The notes under the pieces were generated by a model. The model ran no database searches, was not told the origin of the DNA, and saw nothing but the letters and a program-made list of their open reading frames with translations. Below, in pieces: positions 17,076 to 25,748 of a stretch of 64,000 bases of DNA. The stretch covers positions 1-64,000 of the forward strand of contig CAZFSS010000001.1 of the NCBI GenBank assembly GCA_964521715.1, in the 5' to 3' direction. This DNA is from DAOVRD01 sp964521715 (GTDB lineage: Bacteria > Planctomycetota > Brocadiia > SM23-32). Position 1 is the stretch's first letter; each line of letters starts with the position of its first letter. The translations under genes were made by a program, and so were the position numbers.

Positions 17076-17312
17076 CTACAGGTAGCCCAGCTTCCTCAGC
17101 CGTCTGCGGACGGCCTCGGTCTCCTCCCGCGTCAGAGCGTCCCCTGGCCTCTGGGGCCTCTCCGAGGGGCTTGCGATGTCCCTGAGCACGAAGACGGCGA
17201 ACTCCGTGACGGAGTTGAAGCCCGTCCCGGCTATCAGCTCACGCAAGCGGTTGTAAAGCGGACGCGGGATCTTGAGGGTCACCTTGTCGTGGCCGGATGC
17301 TTTTGCACTCAT
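17076..17312 (-). CDS. Ribbon-helix-helix (CopG/Arc-type) regulator
   Basis: A 78-residue DNA-binding protein. HDKVTLKIPRPLYNRLRELI followed by GFNSVTEFAVFVLRDIA matches the beta strand, helix and second helix of the RHH fold. A basic tail (EAVRRRLRKLGYL) follows. The ATG at 17312 is chosen because GGAG precedes it by about 6 bases and the domain begins right after. Its start region carries a direct repeat of GAGTGC with an 11-base period, and a palindrome with the same half-site precedes the exporter gene, so it probably represses both. No toxin partner is adjacent. Confidence 0.75.
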   Translation of the reverse strand: MSAKASGHDKVTLKIPRPLYNRLRELIAGTGFNSVTEFAVFVLRDIASPSERPQRPGDALTREETEAVRRRLRKLGYL

Positions 17313-17321
17313 ATAGCACTC
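17305..17321. promoter_or_regulatory. Direct-repeat operator at the RHH start codon
   Basis: GCACTC occurs at 17305-17310 and 17316-17321, one helical turn apart, overlapping the ATG. Binding here would block translation initiation or transcription of the regulator's own gene. Confidence 0.4.
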
Positions 17322-17585
17322 CAACGGAAACTTACACGATCCCTGCCGCTTTGTCAATACCGTTTTCTCCGTCCGTGTGACTCAGCTCCCTTGGATCGGA
17401 AAGAGCCGCGCGGCCGACACGCGGGCGGCAGCATCGAGTAGAATGGCAGCAGCGGTGCTGGTTGCGGCTCGCGGGCGCTTGGCCCCGGCCCGCCGGCCGT
17501 GCCTGCAGGGGGGGGCTGGGCGGGCTGCACTATGCAGGTCCGCGCGTAGCGATTACAATGCGCGTGGGCAGGGAGGAGTAGAGCG

Positions 17586-18143
17586 ATGGACAGCCACCAG
17601 AGCAAGGTCTGCCGGTTCCGGAGCACGACGATCCTGACCGTGCGGTCGGGATCGAAGGTAGCCCTGGGAGGCGACGGGCAGATCACGCTGAACGATACCA
17701 TCGTGAAGGCCTCCGCGATCAAGATACGGCGCCTGCATCAGGACAGGGTGATCGTCGGATTCGCGGGGGCGGCCGGGGACTCACTGGCCCTGCTGGACCG
17801 CTTGAGCGGGAAGCTGGAGGAGTACCAGGGCAGCCTCCTGCGCAGCGCCATTGAGCTGGCCAAGGAGTGGCGGACGGACAGGGCGCTCCGCCCGCTCCAG
17901 AGCGTGCTGGTGGCGGCCGACGCCCAGCACAGCCTGCTCATCAGCGGTGGCGGCGAGGTCATCGAACCGGACGACGGCGTGATCGGCATCGGTTCCGGCG
18001 GGCCGCAGGCGCTGGCGGCAGCGCGCGCCCTGATCCGCAACACGGACCTGGAGCCCGCGGACGTCGTCCGCAAGTCACTCGAGATCGCGGCGGAGATATG
18101 CGTCTACACGAACAACCAGATAGTGGTCGAGACGCTGCCATGA
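17586..18143 (+). CDS. hslV: ATP-dependent protease proteolytic subunit HslV
   Basis: N-terminal-nucleophile protease of the HslUV complex. The catalytic threonine is expected at residue 14 in RSTTILTVR, so 13 residues would be removed as a propeptide. E. coli HslV loses only the initial methionine. GGDGQITLNDTIVKASAIKIRRL and VIGIGSGGPQALAAARAL are family signatures. 185 residues in all. The stop TGA overlaps the hslU ATG (ATGA), so the two are translationally coupled. A TACAAT at 17554-17559 may be the -10 box but has no good -35. Confidence 0.95.
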   Translation: MDSHQSKVCRFRSTTILTVRSGSKVALGGDGQITLNDTIVKASAIKIRRLHQDRVIVGFAGAAGDSLALLDRLSGKLEEYQGSLLRSAIELAKEWRTDRALRPLQSVLVAADAQHSLLISGGGEVIEPDDGVIGIGSGGPQALAAARALIRNTDLEPADVVRKSLEIAAEICVYTNNQIVVETLP

Positions 18144-19471
18144 TGGGGCTGACCCCCCGCGCCATCGTCCGGGAGCTCGACCAGTACATCATCGGCCAGG
18201 ACGCGGCGAAGCGCGCGGTCGCCATAGCCCTCAGGAACCGGTGGCGCCGCCAGCAGCTTTCCGAAGAGTTGCGCCAGGAGGTGCTGCCCAAAAACATCAT
18301 CATGATCGGCCCGACCGGCGTGGGCAAGACCGAGATCGCCCGCCGGCTGGCCAACCTGGCCAACGCGCCCTTCATCAAGGTGGAGGCGTCCCACTACACC
18401 GAGGTCGGTTACCACGGCCGCGACGTCGACAGCATGGTGCGCGAGCTGGTGGAGCTCTCGGCCACCATGGTCCGCGCTGAGGCGTGGGAGCAGGTCCGTT
18501 CCCAGGCCGAGAGGAACGCAGAGGAGCGCCTGCTGGACGCGTTGTATGAGCCCCTGGCGCCCGGACCGGCCGACGCCGACCGCCTGGAACAGCAAAGGCG
18601 CGCCAGGGAGCGGCTTCGCAAGCTCCTGACGGAAGGCAAGCTGGACGAACGAAGCGTCGAGGTGGAGGTGACCGAGAAGCCGGTCCTCATCCAGGGGCTG
18701 TCCGTCGGCAGCGAGGAGATGGGCTTCGACATGCAGGGATTCCTGGAGGAGATGATGCCGAGCCGCACGGAGCGGCGCCGCATGACGGTGTCCGAGGCCC
18801 GCGGGGTGCTCATCCGCCAGGAGTCCGAGAAGCTCGTCGACCGCGAGTCGGTGGCCAGGAAGGCCGTGTGGCACGCCGAGAACCACGGCATCATCTTCAT
18901 CGACGAGCTGGACAAGATAGCCAGCTCGGGCGGGGAGACGTACGGGCCCGACGTGAGCCGCGAGGGCGTGCAGCGCGACCTGCTTCCCATCGTGGAAGGA
19001 TGCACCGTGCCGACGCGATACGGCACGGTCAGGACCGACCACATCCTCTTCATGGCGGCCGGCGCGTTCAACGTCGCCAAACCCAGCGACCTGATACCCG
19101 AGATGCAGGGCCGGTTCCCCATCCGCGTGGAGCTGGACGACCTGACCAAGGAGGACTTCGTCCGCATCCTGACCGAGCCGCGCAACGCGCTCACCAGACA
19201 GTATCGGGCCCTCCTGGCGACGGAAGGCGTCCGGCTGGAATTCACGGATGACGGGATCGAACGGATCGCCGAGCTGGCCGAGCAGATCAACGGCCGCGCG
19301 CAGAGCATCGGCGCGCGCAGGCTGCACACCGTGATGGAGAAGCTGCTGGAAGCGGTCAGCTTCGAGGCGCCGGACGTCGAGCAAAACGACCTCGTGATCG
19401 ACCGCGCCTACGTGGACGAGAAGCTGGCCGAACTCGTCAAGGACGAAGACCTGACGCGCTACATCCTGTGA
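18140..19471 (+). CDS. hslU: ATP-dependent protease ATPase subunit HslU
   Basis: AAA+ unfoldase partner of HslV, 443 residues, the same length as in E. coli. It starts TPRAIVRELDQYIIGQDAAK. Walker A is GPTGVGKTE (about 56), the pore loop lies in HYTEVGYHGRDVDS, and Walker B is IIFIDELDK (about 253). The inserted I-domain spans roughly 105-240. IGARRLHTVMEKLLE holds the sensor-2 arginine, and the C-terminus ends LTRYIL as needed to dock into HslV. The genome thus has both ClpXP and HslUV. Confidence 0.96.
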   Translation: MMGLTPRAIVRELDQYIIGQDAAKRAVAIALRNRWRRQQLSEELRQEVLPKNIIMIGPTGVGKTEIARRLANLANAPFIKVEASHYTEVGYHGRDVDSMVRELVELSATMVRAEAWEQVRSQAERNAEERLLDALYEPLAPGPADADRLEQQRRARERLRKLLTEGKLDERSVEVEVTEKPVLIQGLSVGSEEMGFDMQGFLEEMMPSRTERRRMTVSEARGVLIRQESEKLVDRESVARKAVWHAENHGIIFIDELDKIASSGGETYGPDVSREGVQRDLLPIVEGCTVPTRYGTVRTDHILFMAAGAFNVAKPSDLIPEMQGRFPIRVELDDLTKEDFVRILTEPRNALTRQYRALLATEGVRLEFTDDGIERIAELAEQINGRAQSIGARRLHTVMEKLLEAVSFEAPDVEQNDLVIDRAYVDEKLAELVKDEDLTRYIL

Positions 19472-19494
19472 GCGCCGCGGCCCCGCCCGACCTC

Positions 19495-20364
19495 TCACTC
19501 GTTGACTGTGAACTGATCCTGATCGAGCTTCACGTCGAGCTGCACGTTCGTGAGCTGCATGAGGATGGCGGTGGGATCCTGCGGGTAATCTATGCGCAGG
19601 CGGGTCGCGATCTCCGCCGGCACGGACTCATCCCCGCCCGTTGTGAAGGGACGGACGGTCAGGTAGCCGACCTGCACGCGCACCGAGCCGTCAGGGTCGT
19701 ACTTCAGTATCGTCAGGTTGCTCTCACGCCGCCTGTCAATCGTGATGGTGCTGGTCATCTTGAGCTGCGGGACGGGCTCTTCGATGAAATCCACCGTGTG
19801 GATCTGCGAAAACAGGGGCCCTTGGGTCAGCGTCACCGCCTGCTCCCAGAACAGGCCGGCCGGATCGAATGCGTCGGCCAGGTCGTCGGGCATGAGGTGA
19901 ATGACCGCCGGCTCGGCCGACAGGGAGTCGCCGTACTTGCCCCGGTAGACCTGGCCCAGGAGAGCGCTTTCGTAGATGGAGCCGTCTCCGACCAGCCTCA
20001 GGCTGCCATCCTGCCCTGCGGCCGTCAGGCTGATCCTGTGGCTGCCGCGGTCGATCGCGATCCGCCCACCTCTGAGGATCAGCGTGTTGCCCGGAGTGGG
20101 GATGCTCGGATTGAGGATGGTCAGGTCGCAGCTTGCCTCCAGGGTCTGCCACTGCGAGTTGGCGACGATGTTCTCTTTGAGCAGGTCGAGACTGCGATAA
20201 GGCACGCGCTCCGCCCGGCTCAGCGGAGTCACCGGCTCCGGCGTCCCAGCGCAGCCCATTGCCCCTGCAACTGCCGCCAACGCCAGCAGCGAGAGGACCG
20301 TCATGCCCGCGAAGCGCTGCAGGCTGGCGGCGTCCGACGGTTCCGTTCTGTTCCCGGCCAGCAT
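19495..20364 (-). CDS. Predicted lipoprotein, LolA/LolB-like beta-rich domain
   Basis: An exported lipoprotein of 289 residues. The signal peptide (VLSLLALAAVAGAMG) ends in a lipobox with the acylated cysteine at about residue 38 (GAMGCAGTPEP). The mature part is rich in alternating strands (NTLILRGGRIAIDRGSHRI; SVRVQVGYLTV), which recalls LolA/LolB or DUF4292 outer-membrane lipoproteins. No firm family is assigned. The ATG at 20364 has AAGGAGA 7 bases upstream. It is the last gene of proS-DUF4416-ndk on this strand and converges on hslU. Confidence 0.7.
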   Translation of the reverse strand: MLAGNRTEPSDAASLQRFAGMTVLSLLALAAVAGAMGCAGTPEPVTPLSRAERVPYRSLDLLKENIVANSQWQTLEASCDLTILNPSIPTPGNTLILRGGRIAIDRGSHRISLTAAGQDGSLRLVGDGSIYESALLGQVYRGKYGDSLSAEPAVIHLMPDDLADAFDPAGLFWEQAVTLTQGPLFSQIHTVDFIEEPVPQLKMTSTITIDRRRESNLTILKYDPDGSVRVQVGYLTVRPFTTGGDESVPAEIATRLRIDYPQDPTAILMQLTNVQLDVKLDQDQFTVNE

Positions 20365-20383
20365 TGCCCATTCTCCTTTGGCT

Positions 20384-20854
20384 CTATACCGGCTCGGGTC
20401 CGCTCTGGTCATAGACCCAGCGCGTGGCCTCGGCCGGGTAGTGGACTAGCTCATCCTCGCTGAAGAACGCGCGTATCTCCCGTTCGGCGACTTCGGCGGT
20501 GTCGCTCCCGTGGATGAGGTTGAAGCGGTTGCTGAGCGCCAGGTCGCCGCGGATCGTGCCGGGCGGGGAGTCGCTGCCGAACGTCTCGCCCATCATCTTC
20601 CTGACCACCGCGACGGCGTTCCTGCCCTCCAGCACCATGGCGACGACCGGACCGCTCGTGACGTAGCGGACGAGAGGCTCGTAGAAGTCCTTGCCGCGGT
20701 GCTGGGCGTAGTGCTCGCGCACAAACTCCTCGCTCAACTGCATCAACTTGAGGCCGACGATGCTGAAGCCCCTGCGCTCGAACCGCGAGATCACGTGGCC
20801 CACCAGAGATCGTCTGACGGCGTCCGGCTTCAGGAACGCCAGCGTTCGTTCCAT
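20384..20854 (-). CDS. ndk: Nucleoside diphosphate kinase
   Basis: Transfers the gamma-phosphate between nucleoside triphosphates and diphosphates through a phosphohistidine. ERTLAFLKPDAVRRSLVG is the canonical start and SNRFNLIHGSDTAEVAEREI contains the active-site histidine (about residue 120). 156 residues, slightly longer than the common 140-150 because of a C-terminal extension. It lies 41 bases after the DUF4416 gene. Confidence 0.96.
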   Translation of the reverse strand: MERTLAFLKPDAVRRSLVGHVISRFERRGFSIVGLKLMQLSEEFVREHYAQHRGKDFYEPLVRYVTSGPVVAMVLEGRNAVAVVRKMMGETFGSDSPPGTIRGDLALSNRFNLIHGSDTAEVAEREIRAFFSEDELVHYPAEATRWVYDQSGPEPV

Positions 20855-20895
20855 TGCGTTGGCCTGCCTCCTGTCACGCGCCGCGCGGCCCTGCG

Positions 20896-21447
20896 CTAAC
20901 GCACCTGCGGCCGCCGCAGCTTCTCGCGGTAGAGCTCGCGCACGCGGGCGAAGAACTCGCGGCACTCCTCCTGTCTGTAGTCCGGATAGGTCCACTCCCA
21001 GGGCTCGAAGGCGCCGTCTCGCCAGCGCAGGGCGGACTCCGCGTAGATGCCCGCGCCGATGTAGACGCGATGCGCGTAGTCCTTCGTCGTCGCCAGCACC
21101 AGCTTGCTCAGGCAGACGTATCCTGGGTCCAGGTTCACGGGGCGCGCCGGCGCCTGCGGCAGCGCGCGGGCCAGCTCCGTCTCCAGCCTGTTCGTCGTGT
21201 GCTTGATGGTCGGCAGATCGTCGGGGGCGATCAGCTCCTGGAAACTGTAGAACCCTCGCAGCAGCGGGCTCCCCATCTCTTCCGCGTAGTAATCCGTGAA
21301 ATCGAACGGTCGGAGCTCGCTCTCAAGGTCCGTCGGGCCGAACAGCTTCTCCATGCGCTCCCTGGCCTCGGCGAACCAGGACTCGTCGCCGGCCAGCACG
21401 GCGCACATGAGGTTGACCTGCTCCGGACGACGTGCCTCGGCCATGTC
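20896..21447 (-). CDS. DUF4416 family protein
   Basis: A 183-residue protein of the DUF4416 family, which has no known function. Signatures: FGPTDLESELRPFDFTDYY, EEMGSPLLRGFYSF, RPVNLDPGYVCLSKLVLAT and WTYPDYR. The ATG at 21447 begins 8 bases after the proS stop, and an in-frame ATG at 21471 overlapping proS is an alternative. The tight spacing implies co-expression with proS. Confidence 0.85.
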   Translation of the reverse strand, partial: DMAEARRPEQVNLMCAVLAGDESWFAEARERMEKLFGPTDLESELRPFDFTDYYAEEMGSPLLRGFYSFQELIAPDDLPTIKHTTNRLETELARALPQAPARPVNLDPGYVCLSKLVLATTKDYAHRVYIGAGIYAESALRWRDGAFEPWEWTYPDYRQEECREFFARVRELYREKLRRPQVR

Positions 21448-21454
21448 GGGCTCG

Positions 21455-23185
21455 TCAGCTCCTCTGCTCATGGGCGGCGGACAGCTCCGCCAGCTTCCGG
21501 CGCGCGGCTTCGGCGATCTCGCCCAAAGGCGCCTCCGTGCGCGACTCGTCCCGCCGCACCTGCAACTCAAGGCTACCATTCCGAAGGTAGCTTTTGCCAA
21601 CGACAATCCGCAATGGAATGCCGATCAGGTCCGCGTCGTGGAACTTCACGCCCGGCCGCTCGTCCCGATCGTCGAGCAGCGCGTCCTCCCCTGCCTGGCG
21701 GAGCTGCGCGTAGGCGGCCTCCGCGGCGGACGCGATCCGTCCGTCGCTCATGTCCAGCGGCAGCACGAGGACGTCATAGGGGGCCACGCCGGGCGGCCAC
21801 ACGATCCCCCTCTCGTCGGCGGCGCTTTCGATAAGGGCGGCCACGATGCGGTTGACGCCGATGCCGTAGCAGCCCATCACGTAGGGCTTCTGGTTCCCGT
21901 CCCCGCCCAGGTAGGTCGCGCCCAGCGCCTCGCTGTACTTCGTGCCGAGCCTGAACAGATGTCCCAGCTCGATGCCTTCGAAGATGCGGACGGGCCCGCC
22001 GCATGAGGCGCAGCGGTCCTGGGCGGTGACGTAGCGTATGTCGGCCACCAGGTCGGGCTCGAAGTCACGCCCAGGGACGACTCCCACCAGGTGTGCGTCT
22101 TTCCTGTTGGCCCCCGTCACTGCCGCGTCGACGGTGGCGGCCGCGTGATCGGCGATGATCTGCCGGCCCTCCAGCCCGACGGGCCCGGCGAAGCCGACGG
22201 GAGCGCCCGTCACCTTCTCGATCACGTCGGCGCCGGCCATCTCGAGGGATTCCGCGCCCAGCGCGCGCCGCAGCTTGATCTCGTTCACGTCGTGGTCGCC
22301 GCGCACGAGCGCAGCCACCGGCTCCCCGTCGGCGACGTAGACGATCGTCTTGATCATCCCCTCCGGCCCGACGCCGAGGAACCGGCTGACGGCCTCGATG
22401 GACGTCATGCCCGGCGTCTCCACCTCGCGCAGCTCGGGCGCCTCGCCGTGCGGCTCCCGGCGGCGCGGCGGCGCCGCTGCGGCCTCGACGTTCGCCGCAC
22501 GGCCGCAGTCAGCGCACCGGACATAACTGCTCTCCCCGAAAGGACTTGGCACCACGAACTCCTCGGAGCCACCGCCGCCCATGGCGCCCGGGTCGGCCTG
22601 CGCGACGATGCAGTCCAGGCCGCAGCGGCCAAAGATGCGGCCATACGCCTCCCGCATGGCGCCGTAGCATCGGGCCAATCCGTCTTCGTCCGCGCTGAAG
22701 CTGTAGGCGTCCTTCATGATGAATTCGCGCGTGCGCAGCACGCCGAACCGGGGCCGGGCCTCGTCGCGGAACTTCGTCTGGATCTGGTAGAGGACGATGG
22801 GGAGCTGCTTGTAGCTGGCCACGGCGTCGCGAACGATGCAGGTGATCAGCTCCTCGTGCGTCGGCGCAAGCGCGTGCGGGCGGCCGTGGCGGTCGTGGAA
22901 CTTGATCAGGTCGTGGCCGAACGCCTCGAGCCGTCCGCTCTCCTGAAGGAGCTCTATCGGCCAGAGGGCCGGCATCAGCACCTCGATCGCGCCGGCCCGG
23001 TCCATCTCCTCGCGGACGACGGCCACCACCTTGTTGAGCACCCGCGCGCCGAGCGGCAGGTAGGCGTAGAGGCCGCTGCCCACCTGCCGGATCATCCCGG
23101 CGCGAAGCATCAGCCGGTGGCTCGGGGCGACTGCTTCCGCCGGGGTCTCCCGCAGCGTGGGGATAAGGGTGGCCGACCAGCGCAT
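21455..23185 (-). CDS. proS: Prolyl-tRNA synthetase (bacterial type)
   Basis: Class II aminoacyl-tRNA synthetase charging tRNA-Pro, 576 residues. Motif 1 region (HRLMLRAGMIRQVGSGLYAY), motif 2 (TKFRDEARPRFGVLRTREF) and motif 3 (VMGCYGIGVNRIVAALIE) are all present, with the YbaK-like editing insertion (about 255-385) between motifs 2 and 3 as in the bacterial form, and the anticodon-binding domain at the end. The ATG at 23185 is chosen because the family core begins there. A near-consensus promoter lies 80 bases upstream. Confidence 0.96.
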   Translation of the reverse strand: MRWSATLIPTLRETPAEAVAPSHRLMLRAGMIRQVGSGLYAYLPLGARVLNKVVAVVREEMDRAGAIEVLMPALWPIELLQESGRLEAFGHDLIKFHDRHGRPHALAPTHEELITCIVRDAVASYKQLPIVLYQIQTKFRDEARPRFGVLRTREFIMKDAYSFSADEDGLARCYGAMREAYGRIFGRCGLDCIVAQADPGAMGGGGSEEFVVPSPFGESSYVRCADCGRAANVEAAAAPPRRREPHGEAPELREVETPGMTSIEAVSRFLGVGPEGMIKTIVYVADGEPVAALVRGDHDVNEIKLRRALGAESLEMAGADVIEKVTGAPVGFAGPVGLEGRQIIADHAAATVDAAVTGANRKDAHLVGVVPGRDFEPDLVADIRYVTAQDRCASCGGPVRIFEGIELGHLFRLGTKYSEALGATYLGGDGNQKPYVMGCYGIGVNRIVAALIESAADERGIVWPPGVAPYDVLVLPLDMSDGRIASAAEAAYAQLRQAGEDALLDDRDERPGVKFHDADLIGIPLRIVVGKSYLRNGSLELQVRRDESRTEAPLGEIAEAARRKLAELSAAHEQRS

Positions 23186-23266
23186 GGGAATCCCTGCTCG
23201 ATCGCTGAGGGGAGGGCAGGGGCCCGGCGACACGCGGGACGCCTGCCGGGACGAGGGACACGGGGC

Positions 23267-23295
23267 ATTATAGACGCGGGTCGGCGCCCTTTCAA
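23267..23295 (-). promoter_or_regulatory. Sigma-70 promoter of the proS operon
   Basis: Minus-strand TTGAAA (23295-23290) and consensus TATAAT (23272-23267) are separated by 17 bases. Confidence 0.7.
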
Positions 23296-23309
23296 CCGGC
23301 CGGCCGCGG

Positions 23310-23405
23310 CAGTTGCCAGTTGTCAGTAACCAGTTACGGCGGCTGGCTTGGCTGATCTGTGGACACAGGCAACTGCTGTAACTGGGAACTGGGAACTGGA
23401 AACTG
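23310..23405. repeat. Inverted repeat of the AACTGGGAACTGG type
   Basis: Two 28-base arms (23310-23337 and 23378-23405) match in 23 positions as inverted copies around a 40-base loop. The right arm is a near-tandem of AACTGGG units. It fills the divergent gap between proS and truA. Confidence 0.6.
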
Positions 23406-23432
23406 TCGGCTGCCGTAAACTACATTCACGGC

Positions 23433-24191
23433 ATGCGCAGGCTCATGCTTACGCTCGAGTACGATGGGACGGACTTCCTCGGCTGGCAGGTCCAGGCCCA
23501 GGGGCGGACCGTGCAGGGGGAGCTTGAGGACGCCATCCGCCGGACGACCGGCGAAGCCGTCCGCGTCACCGGGGCCAGCCGCACGGATTCGGGCGTGCAC
23601 GCCGAGGGGCAGGTCGCGCATTTCGACACGGGGTCCGACCTTGCCTCGGAGCGCTTCGTGCCGGCCCTCAACTACTGGCTGCCGGCCGACGCGGCCGTTC
23701 TCGACTGCCGTGAAGCGCCCGCCAACTTCGACGCGCGTTACTCCGCTTCTTCCAAGCTCTACCGCTACCGCGTTCTGCGCAGCGCGGCGCGGCGCCCCCT
23801 GAGGGAACGCTTCACGCTGCGGGAATGGCGGAGACTGGACGTGAGGGCCATGCGTGAGTGCGCCGCCATGCTGGTCGGCGAGCACGACTTCACCAGCTTC
23901 GCCAGCGAGCACACCGAGGCGGAGAGCAACGTGCGGCGCGTCGCGCGTAGCGAACTCGTGGAAGCCGCCGACGAGATTTGCTATCTGGTCGAGGCCGACG
24001 GTTTCCTTTACAATATGGTCCGCATCATCGTGGGGACGCTGCTGGAGGTGGGGCGGGGGAAGATGGCGGCGGGCGAGTTCGCCCGCGCCCTGGAAGCGTG
24101 CAGGAGGGATGCGGCGGGCCCGACGGCCCCCGCCCGGGGCCTGACGCTGGTGGAAGTCCGGTATCCGGACGACCCGCGCCGCAGCAGGTAG
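23433..24191 (+). CDS. truA: tRNA pseudouridine(38-40) synthase
   Basis: Isomerises uridines 38-40 in the anticodon arm of tRNA. The catalytic aspartate sits in GASRTDSGVHAEGQ (about residue 52). TLEYDGTDFLGWQ at the start and ADGFLYNMVRIIVGTLLEVG near the end are the other invariant stretches. 252 residues, normal. It is followed 37 bases later by the DUF2330-like gene. Confidence 0.95.
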   Translation: MRRLMLTLEYDGTDFLGWQVQAQGRTVQGELEDAIRRTTGEAVRVTGASRTDSGVHAEGQVAHFDTGSDLASERFVPALNYWLPADAAVLDCREAPANFDARYSASSKLYRYRVLRSAARRPLRERFTLREWRRLDVRAMRECAAMLVGEHDFTSFASEHTEAESNVRRVARSELVEAADEICYLVEADGFLYNMVRIIVGTLLEVGRGKMAAGEFARALEACRRDAAGPTAPARGLTLVEVRYPDDPRRSR

Positions 24192-24228
24192 CTGCAGCGC
24201 GGCACACAGAGGGGAGGAGGGGTGAAAC

Positions 24229-25539
24229 ATGAGGGGCCGGATTGCGTTGTGGGTAGCCGTGTGGGGCCTGTCCCTGGCACTCGCCGGGCAGGCGCGCGCG
24301 GACGGCGTGGCGTTCGGCGGAGAGGCCCTTTCACCGTTGGACTGGTTGCCACAACACCAACAGATGGCGGCCATCGCCCATCGGAACGGCATTGAGAAAC
24401 TCATAATCGCCATCAACATCGACATGGCCGACGACGAGGAAGCGCTCTGGATCTTCCCGGTGCCTGGGACGCCGGACCGGATTCGGCTGGACGTGCTGGA
24501 CACCTTCCCGGAGTTCTCAGGTGAGGACGTACGCGCCCAGGCAGGATCGGCCATATATGACAGCACCGCTTTGATGACTGTCACGCAGATCTACCCCCTC
24601 GTCTTGGCGCTGCCCCTTATCGTTCGTGCCGGCGGTCCGTCGGGCTTCGGCAGCGTTTCCGTGCACCAGGAGGTCGACAAGTACGGTGTTCACGCGGAGG
24701 CGATCAGGACCCATTCGCTAGACGCCCTCTCGGAGTACTTGGAAGGCAGAGGAGCTCACATTGCCAGAGCGCATCTGCAGGCATTCGAGCCCTATCTGTC
24801 GGACGAGTACGTTCTGGTGCTGGCCTGGATAGCCTCCCGCGAAGAGCTGCTCAGGCAGTTTCCGCATCTGCGGGATGGTTGGATGGAGCCGTCGCATCGC
24901 TGGCCGTGCCTCTACGTTGAGTTTCCGACGGAGCGGGCGTTCTACCCGCTCCGACCGACCAGTGCGTACGGCCAGAAGTGGATCCTCATCTCGCTTTTTG
25001 TCTTGGGGTTCGTTCGTCTGGACGTGGACGACCCGAAATGGGCCGAGGAGCACTTCGGGGTGGCGTATTGCAAGCAGGAGGGCTTCGGGCCGAACGCCCC
25101 CGAGGTGTTCACCGACGGCTTAGCCGAGGGGTCCGTGGCGTACACTGTCGTCTATGATCGTTCGCTTACGGCCGACCAGCTCACCAGCGACCTGTGGTTT
25201 ACGCCCCATGAGCCGGCTTCGGTCGCATATGCTTGTGTCATTGCGGTCCTCTTGAGTCCGTACATCCTCGTGCCGCTCTGCGCGTTGCTCGTCGCCGCGC
25301 TGTCGTACGTTTCGGCGGGCGTCTCGGCGGGGCTCGTGTACGGCAAGTGGAATCCGTACTCGCGGCTCGGAGTGTGGAACGTGCTGACGCTGATCGGGCT
25401 GGGCTATGCCGTCGCGAAATACCGAAAGAGAGAGGTCGGCGGGAAGCTGGACTTGGTGCCCTTCCTGCTGGCCTTCACCGTGATCTATACGGCTTTGGTG
25501 TTTGCGGTCAGGGCGGCGCTGCTTGCTCCGCTCGGGTGA
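24229..25539 (+). CDS. Exported DUF2330-like membrane protein (copy 1)
   Basis: 436 residues with a signal peptide (to about residue 24, QARADG), a large extracytoplasmic domain and three or four C-terminal membrane helices (from about 325). The motif IAHRNGIEKLIIAINIDM followed by ALWIFPVPGTP resembles DUF2330 proteins (COG4402), where the same QMAAI/PVP pattern is typical. Function unknown. It is clearly paralogous to the gene at 26271-27578, and a NUDIX gene lies between the two. GGGGAGGAGGGG precedes the ATG. Confidence 0.7.
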   Translation: MRGRIALWVAVWGLSLALAGQARADGVAFGGEALSPLDWLPQHQQMAAIAHRNGIEKLIIAINIDMADDEEALWIFPVPGTPDRIRLDVLDTFPEFSGEDVRAQAGSAIYDSTALMTVTQIYPLVLALPLIVRAGGPSGFGSVSVHQEVDKYGVHAEAIRTHSLDALSEYLEGRGAHIARAHLQAFEPYLSDEYVLVLAWIASREELLRQFPHLRDGWMEPSHRWPCLYVEFPTERAFYPLRPTSAYGQKWILISLFVLGFVRLDVDDPKWAEEHFGVAYCKQEGFGPNAPEVFTDGLAEGSVAYTVVYDRSLTADQLTSDLWFTPHEPASVAYACVIAVLLSPYILVPLCALLVAALSYVSAGVSAGLVYGKWNPYSRLGVWNVLTLIGLGYAVAKYRKREVGGKLDLVPFLLAFTVIYTALVFAVRAALLAPLG

Positions 25540-25626
25540 CTTGAGGCCGGCGGCGATCACACAGGTAGTGGCCTCCTCAACAGACGGCCTTGCGTTCTGC
25601 AGCCGATGTCGTGTGCGGACTGATAC

Positions 25627-25654
25627 GTAGGGGCACGGCGCGCCGTGCCCCTAC
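25627..25654. repeat. 28-bp perfect palindrome (GTAGGGGC family), copy 1
   Basis: A perfect 28-bp palindrome beginning GTAGGGGCACGGC and ending in its complement. An identical copy stands at 46019-46046 and a variant at 45026-45053. It lies in the 209-base gap before the NUDIX gene, which otherwise shows nothing recognisable. Confidence 0.75.
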
Positions 25655-25748
25655 AAGGTCGCGGCCGCTGTCGAGCGGTGGCTGCGAAAAGGCAGGGCGA
25701 TTTCCGTGACAGCCTATCAGGTGCAATCGGAGGCAGGACGGTGAAACA

